A stretch of DNA of 64,000 nucleotides from Gordionus sp. m RMFG-2023 (GCF_954871325.1 NC_088776.1:31916508-31980507); one strand, 5' to 3'; shown: positions 10,926 to 23,500, counted from the stretch's first letter. The notes: generated from the letters alone by a model not told the origin. A program made the numbers and translations.

Positions 10926-12729
10926 GTTATACTTACAATTTTTTCAAATTTTAGCGCAAAATTAAAAAAATCAAACCAGTTTGCTTTTTTTAACGCTTGT
11001 TGTAAAAAAATCCAATTTGCACAATACCATCTAAAATGCATTATTAGCTTTTAAAACGGAGCGTTGCAACGCTCAATTTGTGCACACTATAATAAATGTT
11101 TTGATCAATCAATCAAAATTGAAATGCTAATAAAAAATCCTTAGATGTTGAGAACAGAAAAAAATACTGAAAATGACAAGAATTATTTTCTAATGCTCAG
11201 ATATAATAGAAATAGTAAGAATAAATATTCAATTCATTTTTCCAGAATAACAGAAAAATGTTCAAATTTAAAAATAAAATGTCCAAAATAATACAAACGT
11301 AAAACTAAGATATACATTGTTTCTTAGGACAATTAATTAAATTATAGACAGAACAAAATGGGAAATTCCATAATAAATTCACAAGAAAATTAGCTTCGCC
11401 TCCCTCCCCTTCTAAAAGCAATTTTAAAATAGGCTGTATAATATTTCTGATTTTTGCCAAGCATGGCAAATTACCTTTTAAAAGATAACATTCTTAAACT
11501 CATATTTAGGTATTATTAATCCATTTTGAGGAAAGTTGTAAAGTCAAATAAAATATATGTTGTTTAGGAAACAAAAGCTAAAATGTGAAATAAGATAATA
11601 TTCTGAATGAATTTCAAGCTATTCATGATTATTTATAAAAAAAATATGATTCAACCTTTTTAATAATTCTTTAAAAATTGGGAATATTCCTTTTTAATAA
11701 ATTTTCAGGGATTATTATCATTTATTTTGTAGTCTTAAGCTTTAGTAACTATATCTATTTTTTCTTTCTTCCCAACATTTTTATATTTTTTTCTTTCTTC
11801 CCAACATTTTTATATTCTTTTTGATCTTAAAATTTTTGATAAAGCATTAGTATTGTTTGATAATAAAAAATCAGTTATTAAACATTTTTTTAAATACTAT
11901 ATTAAAAATGGTGTGAAGACTTTGTACCAGAAAAAAATAAAAACATCATCATTCCAAAAGTATAATCTGTTCCTTTATTATTGTCTTAGGAAATATAATT
12001 GAAATATAAATTATATATTCGGATACCATACTGCAAATAAGAATAAGTCCTCTATCTAATATTTTAATAATTTAGCAAAAAGATACATGTATCTTGCATT
12101 TTTGTGATATTTTTAAGATACTTATATTTGTATTTAGTAAACATTTTTTAATAAATAATTGGTATCTAAATAGATACCTTTTTAAAAACCTGCCTAGCTC
12201 TAATTCTAATAAATTAAACTATAGTATTTAATTTTATAAATATTTATCTTTTTTGAAGAAAAAAAAATACAAAGGTCAAAAATTGCTAAATCTGTATACA
12301 AATTTTTTTTTATAAAAAAAGGTATTTCATATCATTGCAATAAAGGAATTATAATATTAGCATTAGTAACTTAAACAATATTGTTAATACTAATTGAAAA
12401 TGGAAATAAAATAATTTATAATATGAATAGGAAAATAAATTAATTATAAATTAATACAGTAAATATGTCATGTATGTCTGGCTCAAGAAGAAATTGTATG
12501 TAAAAATTTTTAACCCCATTTTTTAGCATAGGAAAAAATATTTTTTAAGATCTTCAGTATTATTCTCCTTATATCTTCTATAAAGAAATGAGTTTTATTA
12601 TCAAAGTTTTCCAATTGTGGAGATTATAATTGCTATGAATATGGTATATTAAAGGTTGTTTCTTGTTTTATAATTTAGTTATAAAGTGACAACTGTAGAA
12701 GAAGATTGCAAAAATGATATATGAGATAA
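10926..12729. other. Intergenic AT-rich DNA
   Basis: No supported gene. A 28-bp direct repeat (TTCTTCCCAACATTTTTATA, twice) lies near 11760-11815. The 3' side of the minus-strand gene at 12730 begins here; no clear polyadenylation motif can be singled out among the many A/T runs. Confidence 0.4.
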
Positions 12730-14231
12730 TTAATAAACTGAAGTCTGAGATCTGTTCAATATTAATTCTCCTGCTGATATATTAGCTAAAGAAGAATCTT
12801 CACTGTTATCTATTGAAGCTAAAAAAGAGTCATTATTAATGTTGAGATTAAAGTTCAAGGTTTCATTTGATACACTTAAAATATCACTTTTGAGGTCATT
12901 GGTAGTTAGTAATGGGTCTAAGGGTATAATTTGTGGCAATTTGTAAAAAGTTTCAAAACTATTTTTATCTTCAAATATGGGTTTCTTGTGGGTTGGTATA
13001 TTAAGGAGATTTTTTTTTGATTTTTGATAAGATTTAGTTAATATTTGAGGCTTGATTATGGAAGATGATTTACTCATAGTATAATTATGTAAAATCCCAC
13101 TTTCAATATCATTTTCTGAATAAATGTTTGGTACAATATTATTTTCTAAATAAATGTTTGGCAATTTTTTTGTAAAATATTCAGTTTCCTTTTCTGCTTT
13201 TATGGCAATATTAGTTTGCTTTAAAAGATTTGAATCATTTTTATAATTAGATAAGAAAAGACCAAATATATTATCCTTTTTACGTGTGGATATTGTGTTT
13301 TGAATTACACTTAAATAAGATGTTTGGGTTGACATATCACTAATAAAATTTATTTAAAAAAAAATTAAAAGTCTAAAAACATTTTAGAATCTTGTCTTTG
13401 TTTTGAATATAAATCAACTTGGTTTAACAAATTGGATAAACTTTCAGAAGAGGTATCATTTTTCTCTTTGTAATGTTTTGTATTCTTGGAAAGGTTAGAG
13501 TTAATTTCATTATCGTAACTTTGATTTCCAAAATTATCTAATTATAATGAGTAATATGTAATCATAATAAATTTACTTTGCAAAATTGATAAAAAAAATT
13601 CTTTATGATTACCTAATTTCTAAATAAAAAAATAAAAGGATATATAATATAATTGTATACATTATTCTCAGATTGCAAATCATTTATAATTTTAATATTG
13701 TTATTAAATATTTTTTCTAAAACATTATAATTTAAATTAATATCCGCAGGGAAAGTTTCATGATTTTTTAAAGTCAGTTTATCACTATTATTTAGTGGTA
13801 TATCTTCATTATCTAATTTTGTAACTTTAAATCCATTATTACTATATATATGTTTAATATATAAGCATAAATATCCACAGGTTACTTTAAGACAGGGTCT
13901 TTAATTTGAGCATCATTCTATATCTGATTTATAAAATTAAATATAAAATTACATTTACATAATTTTTTGAGTTTATATTAGGTTCAAATCTATGTTGGAA
14001 CTTCCTGAGCTTTATTTTATAAAATGCATTGACATATATATTATTTTCCTGATTAACTACAAATATAATTATTATTTATCAACCATATGATGTACCTTTT
14101 TTTTCTGCTTTTAGAATAGGTTTTTTTAGTAAGGACTTAAAAAATAATTAGATTAGATTTGAAAAATATTTATATACTTTATAATTTAGATTCCTATAAT
14201 TTTTCTTTTCAATAATTTTTTGATTAATCAT
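12730..14231 (-). CDS. Candidate host gene, eight exons, unknown function
   Basis: Proposed minus-strand exons: 14178-14231, 14096-14135, 13959-14056, 13886-13917, 13661-13841, 13613-13619, 13381-13537 and 12730-13339. Every intron starts GT and ends AG; sizes in order are 42, 39, 41, 44, 41, 75 and 41 nt. All reading phases agree across the junctions, giving 392 residues from ATG at 14231 to the stop at 12730. The sixth exon is a 7-nt microexon. The last exon alone is an open frame of about 200 codons starting DMSTQTSYLSVIQNT. The protein is rich in Asn, Lys, Ser and Ile, has no signal peptide or membrane segment that I can see, and matches no domain I recognise. A start upstream by splicing cannot be excluded. 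Flanks are non-coding and no transposon ends bracket it, so I infer a host gene. In-frame agreement over seven tiny introns is the main support. Confidence 0.6.
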
Positions 14232-16259
14232 GCTATTAGTGATCTGATAAATGAAAACTTATTTCGTTTATAATATAAAGTAAACAAATATATCTTTTTT
14301 AATTATGTCCATCATTTCATGCATCATAAAAATTTTAAAAATGAACGATTTACCTAGTTATTGAGATTACCATATTTGTTTTGATTAGGTAGCTGTCATA
14401 ATCAATGTGTTTATAAAATTTTTAAAAAAAATTTAAATTAAAATAAATAAAGATAAGTCATAGGAATGGTAGATAAATATATAGTTAATTTAAAGCTAAT
14501 ATTTATTAATTTTCTCCTTTTTAAATAAAAATTTATAACAAAAGTAATAATAAAAAATTTATAGACTTATAGACCAAATGACATATTATGTCATTGTATA
14601 GACCACGTGCAGTGTCAGTAACTGTGAAAAAATAAAAAAAATCCTCCTAATTTGATTCTTTCATCATCATCATCATCGATGTCAAAATTTCTATCCGATC
14701 ATGTATAAGGTCTAATTCATTTCCATATGTTGTATATCATAAATCAATTTATTGTGAGAAATCTAACATGAATAGATTGTTTAAATAATATTCCAATACT
14801 TAATTTATATACAATTAATTACAATAAATATAGTATATTAGAAATACAGATATGTTGCAATTCAAAATGTTTGCAAAATGTAAACAAAGGAATCGGTAAC
14901 ATCCTAAGGAACAATAATAGTTTTTCTCTCTGATTGACATAAATATATCACAAACCATCAATTATGAGGCCTTTTATTAAGCTTGCATTGCAAGGAAGAA
15001 GGTGGCATGACCAACTCTTAAAACAATCTTCATACAACATAATATTTAATTATCTTATCAGATCACTCACATATTTTCATACAACATTACATTTAATTAT
15101 AACTCAATATTTTTATATAACATCATGTTTAATTATAAACAGTATTCACTCTTCACTCCTTCTTTATTTCAGCGCGGCTCTGCCGTTTTCACAATAACCC
15201 GGATTTCAGCTTTGTAATCACTGATTCACCTTACAGATCCTGCATACCTCTCATCCAGAAAACTTTAATATATTGCTCTTTACATAATATTTTTACGATT
15301 AAAGTTAATTTATTACATATTATGTATGCTTTTCAATACAATTATTTCTTTCCTATAGCCAATAGAATTCTCAAATATACATTAAATTTTCCATGATGAC
15401 TGCCTCCCTTTATTTGTTTTCGTTGACTAAAGTTTTTATATGTTAAAAATTGATTATCCTCCTAGGTTTCACCTGCTTTTTTCTTTGATACAATTATCTT
15501 CATATCGCCTACTTCTCATAACTTGTTAGTCTTTTACCTTTTTCCACATTGTATTTCTTTTTCTAATTTTTAACTCTCATTTTTTTTTAAAGTTTCTTTT
15601 TTAAAAAAATTCATTACTTTTTTAAAAAAATTTAATGCTATCCTTTATTTTTTCTCTTTTTATATTTTTTTTACATCACACTAATACAAAATTGTTTCAT
15701 ACATATTATTTCTCTAAAAAAACAAATATATCATATATTTATATTTAGATACGTATGTTTCATCAAAATATCTTTTCCAAAGCTATTATATATAGGATAC
15801 TAACTTTAATAATCTCTTCAACTGATAATTTATTGATCAATATATTCATACACATTATATTAATTCTATATTTATTTATTTTTACTCACTCCCAATCGTA
15901 AGAAATCTTTTTGTAATCAAAATAAATGATATTTTATACAATTGATATATTAACCACATAGAGTACTACATTTATACTAATTATTTTTTTTAATAAATCA
16001 CCAAATCACCTTTTTCTATATCAAATAAAAAATAACCACAATTTTTCTTATTCTTCCAACGATTCGTTGCCACATTTGGTACAATCAAGAATTACACATT
16101 CCATTCGAACTAATAGAATCAAAACTAACATCAATAAGTAATTTAGTTGCATTTATACTAAAAAATCACTCTAAAAATAAAAAGACATCCATAATTATTT
16201 TCGAAACCTCTGCCTTAACTATGAAATAACAGCAATACATCAAAAAATTTAAATATCAA
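14232..16259. other. AT-rich DNA, T/C-rich on plus strand toward the right
   Basis: No supported gene. A short ATC microsatellite lies near 14661. From about 15400 the plus strand becomes T/C-rich, as in the gypsy fossil to the right, so the fossil may reach further left than I can show. Confidence 0.35.
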
Positions 16260-17620
16260 CTTCCTGATTCATTCTCCATTTATTTTTCTCTCTTCCTTAA
16301 CTGGCGTACATGTCTCAGCACTCTCTTGCCTTCCTCTTCTAATTCCACTTCCACTTTTTCGTTTATATATTTCTAATAACCTTTCTCTCAGGGGCGTCTC
16401 TAGCCTTTACAATCAGGGGGCACAACTAAAAAAATTTATGGGAGGCTTATTTGCCTCTTTTGCTCGGCCTTCGGCCGGGTTTTATATGAATATATTATAC
16501 TTTTTTAATAACTCTGAACAATTATTCTTTATTTCATATTTTGTCATTTTATATTATTCACACAAAATAAACTAGCTTATAAATAATTAAAACAATACAA
16601 GTCATTTCTAAAAATAATATTTTTTAATACAAAATCTATTTATTAAATAAAATATTTTCGATTGCTGATATAAAAAAATTTTGCGCCTAAAGAATTACAA
16701 GTGATAAAAAAAGGTTAATTAATTCATACATATGCCTCAATTGATTATGGTTTTTAAAAACCACTTAATATAATAAAATTCTTAGCAACTTACACTGATT
16801 AAAGGTCATGAAACTAATATAAATCTCTGTACCATTTTAGACATTGTGTTATAGAATGGACTAATAAGGAAAAATTTATAGGCCTAACCAAATCAACAAT
16901 TCTTGAAGAAGAGATTATAAACGACCAATTCAAATCATAAACCTATATGGTGGTTCTAGATAAGTAATAAAATTATTGTGAGATATTAAATTTCTATAAG
17001 ATTATTTTCTTTTAATATATAAACGACTGCACAGTTTAAAATTATTGCTTATCTAAAATATGGAATCAAATGCTCTCAGCAGCAGAAGTAACCTAAATTA
17101 TATAGCCACACAAATAATAGATGCTGGTAAATTTGCACTCCTAGCTATGACACTCACAATGTTAACTCATATCAGAATTTATTATGTTAGAAAAATTGAT
17201 AAAACAAAAACATTAAAATCTATAGAATAAATTATGTAAATATATTGAAGCCTTAAGTTATTTACACGGCAGGATGGTTAGAAATGAATTTTAACGAGAA
17301 TGATATGATGAAAGCAATTAAGATTTTATATATTATTGTCGCACTACCTAGAGTTGGTATATTATATTTTAAAAAATAGTAGTTTGTAATAATATCAAAA
17401 ATATACTCGTATTATTTAACTCAAACCTGTTTTTTAAATAAGAAAAAATAGCTTTCCTAAAAACACGTAAAAAAGAGAAGAAAAGATATCTAATTTATTA
17501 TATTTAAAAAAAAATATTATAAAATAAATTATATAATTTACAGAGGATTAAAAAATATATATTAAAATGGATACTATAAAAAAAAATATATATATATTTA
17601 TAAAAAAAGGTAGATATATA

Positions 17621-18088
17621 TCATCCAAGAGAAGAGTGAATGCTTAAAAAATTAGACCGGCAAATTTCCAGGGAAATCTGCTGGCGAAGGTAAAATCCTT
17701 CATTGGGGTCCCCTGTGATCTGTCTCATTTTTTTTCCTATGATTTTGATGAAATTGAGGGCCTCGTTTCCAAACATGCCTAGGGTATTGGTAACGATAGG
17801 AATGAACAAAGTGTTGGTGAGGCCAGTGTATTTATTTTTTTTAAGGATTTCTGCCTTTTCTATAGCAGAAAATGAGAGGTTAGACTTGGCTGCAAAATCA
17901 ACACAAGTGTAATCCCATGTTAGCGGAAGACCATTAGACCAGGGCATGAGAGAAATACCATCCGGGCGTATGGCATATTTGTTTGAAAGTCCCACTGGTT
18001 CAAGGGTAGATGGGATATTAACTTTTTTGAAGGCGGCTAGTAAAATGTTATTGATAGATTTGATGAATAATAAGATTTTAATTTTCAA
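17621..18088 (-). CDS. Retroelement C-terminal domain with restriction-like endonuclease signature, partial
   Basis: The 155-residue frame contains LEPVGLS (residues 29-35), RPDG (41-44), a W-SNG-L turn and LTWDYTCVDF (56-65), followed by FIPIVTNTLGMFG (95-107) and GFYLRQQISLEICRSN (131-146). The RPD followed by L-x-WD order fits the PD-(D/E)xK-like nuclease found at the C-terminus of some non-LTR retrotransposons and of related invertebrate reverse transcriptase proteins; I recall this family from many invertebrate genomes but cannot search. The reverse transcriptase part and the usual zinc knuckle before it are absent, so this is a 5'-truncated piece. The first ~15 residues may be new sequence. 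A diverged relative lies at 62935-63360. An undisturbed frame of this length in such AT-rich DNA suggests recent arrival or constraint. Confidence 0.65.
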   Translation of the reverse strand: MKIKILLFIKSINNILLAAFKKVNIPSTLEPVGLSNKYAIRPDGISLMPWSNGLPLTWDYTCVDFAAKSNLSFSAIEKAEILKKNKYTGLTNTLFIPIVTNTLGMFGNEALNFIKIIGKKMRQITGDPNEGFYLRQQISLEICRSNFLSIHSSLG

Positions 18089-18089
18089 T

Positions 18090-18345
18090 AATATTTTTAT
18101 ATAAATAGATAGCGTTAAAGAATTGTATTCAAATTGTTACTTATATTTATTATCAAAAGCATTTATTAAAAAAATTTATTAAAATATTAACTGTAATATA
18201 TTATATAACTGTCAAATTTTAAATGTGGCATTTTACCTAATAGTTTATAACCAATTATATATAATAGAGGATTATAAACTATATGTCTACTTATTATGAA
18301 GAAATCTCTTATACATATTTGGAACTTCAAAATATTTTTAGGAAG
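18090..18345 (-). repeat. Internal fragment of the CATAGGCG-ended family
   Basis: Matches 230-830 (with gaps) and the reverse complement of 20990-21240, sharing ATATAAATAGATAGCGTTAAAG, TATTAACTGTAATATATT and ATATGTCTACTTA words. It begins directly beside the endonuclease-like frame and stops near 18345 without either family terminus. Confidence 0.7.
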
Positions 18346-20600
18346 AGGCATGGTACTTAAATTTAAAAATTATTAATATAGTTAATTAGTGATTTTGCAC
18401 TCGGCTAATTTTACATTATTAAATTTTTTAATCTACAATTAATAAATGATTATATTTATTTAATTAGCGTTATAAAATAATTTAAATAATAAAGTCAATT
18501 AAGCTTGAACTGTTAATGTTAAATTAATATTTAGTGAGTGATATTGATATTCTAATTTTAACACAGAATGTGATTGCAAGCTGACATATTGAAAATATAA
18601 TTTATATGTATTAATCTAATCTAATAATTATAATAAAAATTTAGATAGTCTTATTAATTTTTAAATAATAAAATTAAATCTCTATATTACGTAATAGAAT
18701 TATAAAAGAAATTGTTCAGGGGGCAATCAACAATATATTTTTAGTTCAAAGGGATATTAAGGAGCTATTAAAATAAAAATTGCTTCAGGGGCTATTCAAA
18801 ATTTTCAGGGGGATCCCTAGTGACGCCACTGCTTTCTCTTAATCCATTTAATGTATCTTTCAAACGGCAAAGCCTAAACCAACATTACAATTTTAGAAGC
18901 TAGCTTCTCTCACTTCTATCCCCTCGTCTTCCTTTCCTTAAACAAATTCAACTGTTTTTCTTCAAAACTGGTCCGCTAGAGATTTGCCATTCACAATGGC
19001 TGAATTATTATAAAACAGCTGTGGCAACTATATTTCCCCTTACCTATATTATCTCTTTTTTTCAACCAATTTTTCACTACCAGACATCCTCCCACCTGTC
19101 CATTTGACTGCGAATTTTGTGGCGGTGTTATTATATACCCTATATCAAATTCTTTATATCCCTTACTCTGAAATGCTGGATCTACATCAGATATTATTGT
19201 TTCCATAATTCCAAACCTATAACAAAATTTCTTAATTTTCCTCACCGCTACCTTCATCGTTAATCCTGTTACCACACCGAAATTCATTCACCACACGCTT
19301 ATATTATTAAAAGCATAGATTTGAAGTAGCTAAGAATTATTATCCAAAACCTTTTTGATTTAGATCTACCATAAAAAAAACCACTTTCTATCCCACTCAA
19401 AAAAATACACTCGCTCCATCAATCCCATCATTCGATGCATCACAGTCAACTGACTTCATAATCAATATTTTAACCCACCAAATTTGAACTCAATATGCCT
19501 GTTCAACCCGTATAACGGTATAGCAATACTAGCAAAACACAATGAAACGATGGTGATAGTAAATCACGCACAGGAAAGATTGCAACTCAGCCTTATCCTT
19601 AGGTTCACCCATCAATAAAATTCGCTTAATGTTCTTATATTTTGGCTTTATCTCTTTCCTTTTATCCTAAGCCTCAAATATTAAATTTCTTTTACCCCAA
19701 ACACACTCTTTAAACTGTATCCTTGCTACCACCTCTATCAGTCTTGCAATATATTTCACTCTTTCCCATGATCAACACGTCATCTAAATAATTTTATTGT
19801 ATAGCCCCTTAAATGCATTAATTGTTTAACCCATAACTGTAAGTATGTTATTAAAATCCCTTCGAAAACCATTGCGCCCCCTCCAAACTTGATAAAATCT
19901 CCTCCACTATTGGCAATGGATATCTCACATCTGTCAATCCCGAGTTTAACGTCCATCTAAAGTCAGCACACAATCGCAACCTCTCAACCGCCTTACGCAT
20001 CAATACCAGCGGTGTAGATAAGCCATAATGCACAACCCGAATTGTTATCCTTCTTTCTGCCATTTTTCTAACTCCTTACTCACCTCCTCTCCATTGAAAA
20101 GGAATCCTTCTCGATGACAGGAACACAGCTTTACAATAATCTCTATTCTCACACTCACCTTCCCAAATATCACCTTATACTCTTCCAAAATCCCTCAATC
20201 CCTTTCATTTCCTACAGACGCCCCACTCCATTTCCCGTCGGTCCATTCTGATCAGGCACTACCGCATCCGTTAATAAAACCACATTATCCTCTACCTTCT
20301 CCTTAGCTGCTCTTATACTACATTCTCCTACCTCTTCATTCATACTATCTTCACTCCATCCCTTTCCCACTCCATTACCTTTCTTCCTCTCCTCTTCCCA
20401 TCTTTTCATACCTATCCCATTAATTATATAGAGGTTTCCACAAATTATCTCATCCCAATATCATTTCATCTCATTCCTCTGACGCACAAACTTATTAACC
20501 ACCGGTAATTGCACTTCTAACTTGCCCATATTTGACGCTACTTAAAACGTCAATCACGACAGTAGAAGTATCATCTATTAACATCGTCATTGGATACATT

Positions 20601-20878
20601 TGATACTTCTTCAGAGTCACTATTATTTAAAATATATATTGGTAAAACCGCGCCCTTTAAGAATTTTTGCACCTACTCCGACCTTGCTTATTAAATATTT
20701 GTCCGGTTCAGCCTATCAAAAATTTTTATGAAATGTCAGGCCCGGCCTAGCTCGTTAAAATTTTACTAAAAGTCCATCATGGTCCCAATTTGTCAAATTT
20801 TCCGGCCATCACATTTTTAATATATATGTCTAAATTTTTCAAAATGTCAATTAAGGCTCTTATATCCCTCTTCTAGCT
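20601..20878. repeat. GGCCC-word repeat scrap
   Basis: Contains GCCCGGCCTAGCTCG, TCCGGTTCAGCC and similar words separated by A/T runs. Comparable patches are at 2385-2500, 37240-37430, 38530-38745 and 47980-48110. The ends are not defined. Confidence 0.4.
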
Positions 20879-20886
20879 ATCTCTAT

Positions 20887-21885
20887 CATAGGCGTAGCCA
20901 GGATTTTCCTAAGGGGGGGGGGAATTAAAAAATTACAGTTTATATAAAATATAATAAATTACTTGTATATACATTAATATAAAAGCATGGTAATAATTTC
21001 CAAACAAGTATAAGAAATTTATTTAGAAAAGTAAGTAGGCATATAGTTGATATTCCTCTATTATATAGAATTAGTTACAAAATACTAGGTAAAATTCCAC
21101 TTTTACAGACATATTTGATAGTTAGAGAATATATTACAGTTAATATTTTAACAAATTTTACTAATCAATGCTCTTGATAATAAATATAGCAACAATTTGC
21201 ATTCAATTATTTAACGCCATCTATTTATTTTATATAAAATATTAAAAATTAATCTTCATATTATTTATCTTACAATGTCTTTAAAAGATATTTTCTGATG
21301 TCCTTATCAATATTTTATATTCTGTAAAATATATAATTCGCTATATTGGTAAAAATTACTTGATTGTCATATGATAATTGATAAAATTAGATATACTGTA
21401 AATCTACGACATATAATATTCCACTGTTTGTATTGTCCTTTAATTTTTTATTTAATTTATGATTTAATTTTATCAATAGTTTTATAATTATATTTTACTT
21501 TTAATAAGATAAATAAATTAAAATTTCTCACTTTATAAAAAATTATATTTGATATATTATATTATTTAGTAATTTTATGGATCTATTATTAATATTTATA
21601 ATACATTCAATCTTATATTCCATTTCTTAAAAAGCATTTTTTGTTCACTTTTTTTTATATATAAATGCATTTTTCCAAAAATGTATAAATTATGATGAAT
21701 ATTTTTATAAAATAATATTAACTTTTACATTCTTTCTTTCAAATTATTGTTTAAGTTATATGCATACTTTTGGAAGTCATTGAGTGGGGGGAGGACTAAT
21801 GGGGATATTTTTTATTAGCTTAAAATGAATTTCTGAAAAGGGGGGAGAATTTTCCCTTGCCTCCCCCCCCCTGGCTACGCCTATG
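20887..21885. mobile_element. hAT-type non-autonomous element, CATAGGCG-ended family, copy 2 (complete)
   Basis: Perfect 16-bp terminal inverted repeats CATAGGCGTAGCCAGG and its complement, with exact 8-bp target duplication ATCTCTAT at 20879-20886 and 21886-21893. The element is 999 bp. A G-tract follows the left terminus and a C-tract precedes the right terminus. No open frame. The 8-bp duplication points to mobilisation by a hAT transposase; none of the transposase remnants in the window clearly belongs to it. Confidence 0.93.
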
Positions 21886-21893
21886 ATCTCTAT

Positions 21894-22233
21894 CTATTTC
21901 GACAATGTCCATTTTATAAATCGTTGTGTTTAATAATGTATTGTGAATTTGTTAATTGATCATATCATAAATAACTTGCTTAATTGCTTGTTAAATACTA
22001 TATTATTTATAGATTTAGTATTTTTTATTAGCTAGCTCTTAAAATACAAATAAAAAAACAGATTGTAATTTAATTTCAAATAGTATAAATAAAGATCAAA
22101 ATATCAGCTTAAAATTTAAAAAAATATATCAACATTTTAATACCCGGGTTGTATTAAAACATTTTCTGATATATTTAAATTTGAGTCTGAGTCCGACATC
22201 TTATTTATTTTAAATAAACGTAAATTATTATAC
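21894..22233. other. AT-rich DNA
   Basis: Nothing recognisable. Confidence 0.4.
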
Positions 22234-22278
22234 AGAGCTGCATATGTTATTTTTACCAAAACAATAAAAACAAAGATT
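22234..22278 (-). repeat. 45-bp inverted repeat, left copy
   Basis: The sequence starting AGAGCTGCATATGTTATT is the exact reverse complement of 24016-24060. The right copy is part of a transposase coding remnant (KIFVFIVLVKITYAA), so the left copy is a detached, inverted fragment of the same transposon. Confidence 0.85.
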
Positions 22279-23269
22279 ATTAATTGGAATAAAAGATGTT
22301 TAAAGTACTAAAATAATACTAGTCTCTCATATGAAATACACAAATTCTTTTTTAATGTAATTTTTTCAATATTTTTAACCATATAAAAATATATTTTTAA
22401 AACTCAAAAACCATATACTTAAAAATTTATTATGATTTTTTTTAAAAATTAAAATGTTCAACATTGAATATATTTTATTTAATACCATTATAAGAGACTT
22501 AATATTATTTAATAATCAAAATATTCCAATGAATTTATCATCCATGTGGGATAATTCTTTTTTTTCTATATCAATCCTATCATTTTGACAATCTCCTATA
22601 AGAGGTATTTCTACAGTAAGTGACCCTTGCTCATTATTACGCTGCAAAAAGAAAATACTAATACTGGAATAAATACAGAATTGATCTCGTCAAATAATTC
22701 TTAACAATACCTGAATTGGATAGAATGAAGACAAAAGACATTGCGAACTATATAGATATGTCTATCAATTTAGTAAATAAATTAAAGCAGGAAATATTTC
22801 TTAGATTTATAGAGGGCCCATTGAAGGAATATTTAATTTAAAAAAAGGTGCAAAAAGATTCCTCGAACATGCAAAAAAGGGTAAAACTAGGGGAAATTAT
22901 TAATATTATTTTATTAATTTATTTATTTTTTTAAATTTTATTTAAATAAAAATAATAAATTTGCGATCATTGTTGAAATTTTTTTGTGAAAATTTTCACA
23001 ATTCTTTAGTTTTCATTAAAAATGGAGTATATTATATTTAAAATTTTTAAAAAGGCATGTGCTATATTGGGGGCTACTAAATTAGGACTATAAAATAAAA
23101 TACTAGATAATTAAGCAATTTATTTGAATAAACATAATATATAAACATTGATAATATAGATATATATATAATTTAAAAAAAAACAAAAATAGTTTTATAT
23201 AAATTTTTATCATTTAAAAATTTAATTTATTTACTTAAATTTGACATATTTTTAATATTATGAAAATAA

Positions 23270-23500
23270 AAATATTCACATAGTTCTGGGGATGCTCGCC
23301 TTAAGATCCATCCACAAACGCTCAATGCGTTGAGTATGGGTCGATATATCATTTGGGTTTATAAAGTTTCTGCTGTGATTGATCTAGTAATGATCAAATC
23401 CATTTTCATTAAGAAGATTGTAATATAATAACTTGAAAAAATATTAAATTTTAGGATTTATCAGTATTTAATTTACCTCACAACACGTGTATGATTAAAA
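23270..23500 (-). pseudogene. Merlin (IS1016-like) transposase fragment
   Basis: On the minus strand 23400-23280 reads INHSRNFINPNDISTHTQ and continues RIERLWMDLKASIPR. The NHSxNFxNP...THTxxIExLW pattern is the C-terminal catalytic block of Merlin/IS1595-type enzymes, where Glu is the last catalytic residue. Just upstream LLNENGFDHY fits the usual preceding block, and a stop (TAG) separates the two. Further upstream pieces are not convincing. It lies between plus-strand IS630-like pieces, so one of the two was inserted in the other; ends not found. Confidence 0.6.

Larger units (their letters stand above)
16389..18831. mobile_element. hAT-ended composite element inserted in the gypsy fossil
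   Basis: The termini are CAGGGGCGTCTCTAGCC at 16389 and the reverse complement CAGTGGCGTCACTAGGG at 18831. Exact 8-bp flanks CTTTCTCT lie at 16381-16388 and 18832-18839. The interior holds a minus-strand 155-codon frame of an endonuclease-bearing retroelement family (17621-18088), and next to it a fragment matching the interior of the CATAGGCG-ended family (18090-18345). No hAT transposase is visible, so it is non-autonomous and looks assembled from several sources. Confidence 0.9.
16260..20600 (-). mobile_element. Ty3/gypsy-type LTR retrotransposon fossil, broken
   Basis: Minus-strand pol parts are recognisable in the expected order: a reverse transcriptase segment near 19850-20065 and an integrase core segment near 18990-19290. 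Parts further right may belong to the upstream protease region. The element is broken in many places and no matching long terminal repeats were identified, so its outer limits are approximate. A complete hAT-ended element at 16389-18831 split it later. It looks old. Confidence 0.7.

Noticed and set aside
13485-13660. Single 176-nt intron in the host-like gene, skipping the microexon
   Set aside because: An alternative acceptor at 13485 also keeps frame, but the 41-nt intron, 7-nt exon and 75-nt intron agree with the size of the other introns and keep more of the open coding sequence (DNFGNQSYDNEINSN). Kept only as an alternative.
14655-14680. ATC microsatellite as a functional site
   Set aside because: Short and imperfect; no reason to give it a function.
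20212-20409. Charged 65-codon minus-strand frame
   Set aside because: It lies inside the gypsy fossil and has no independent motif; counted as part of the fossil.
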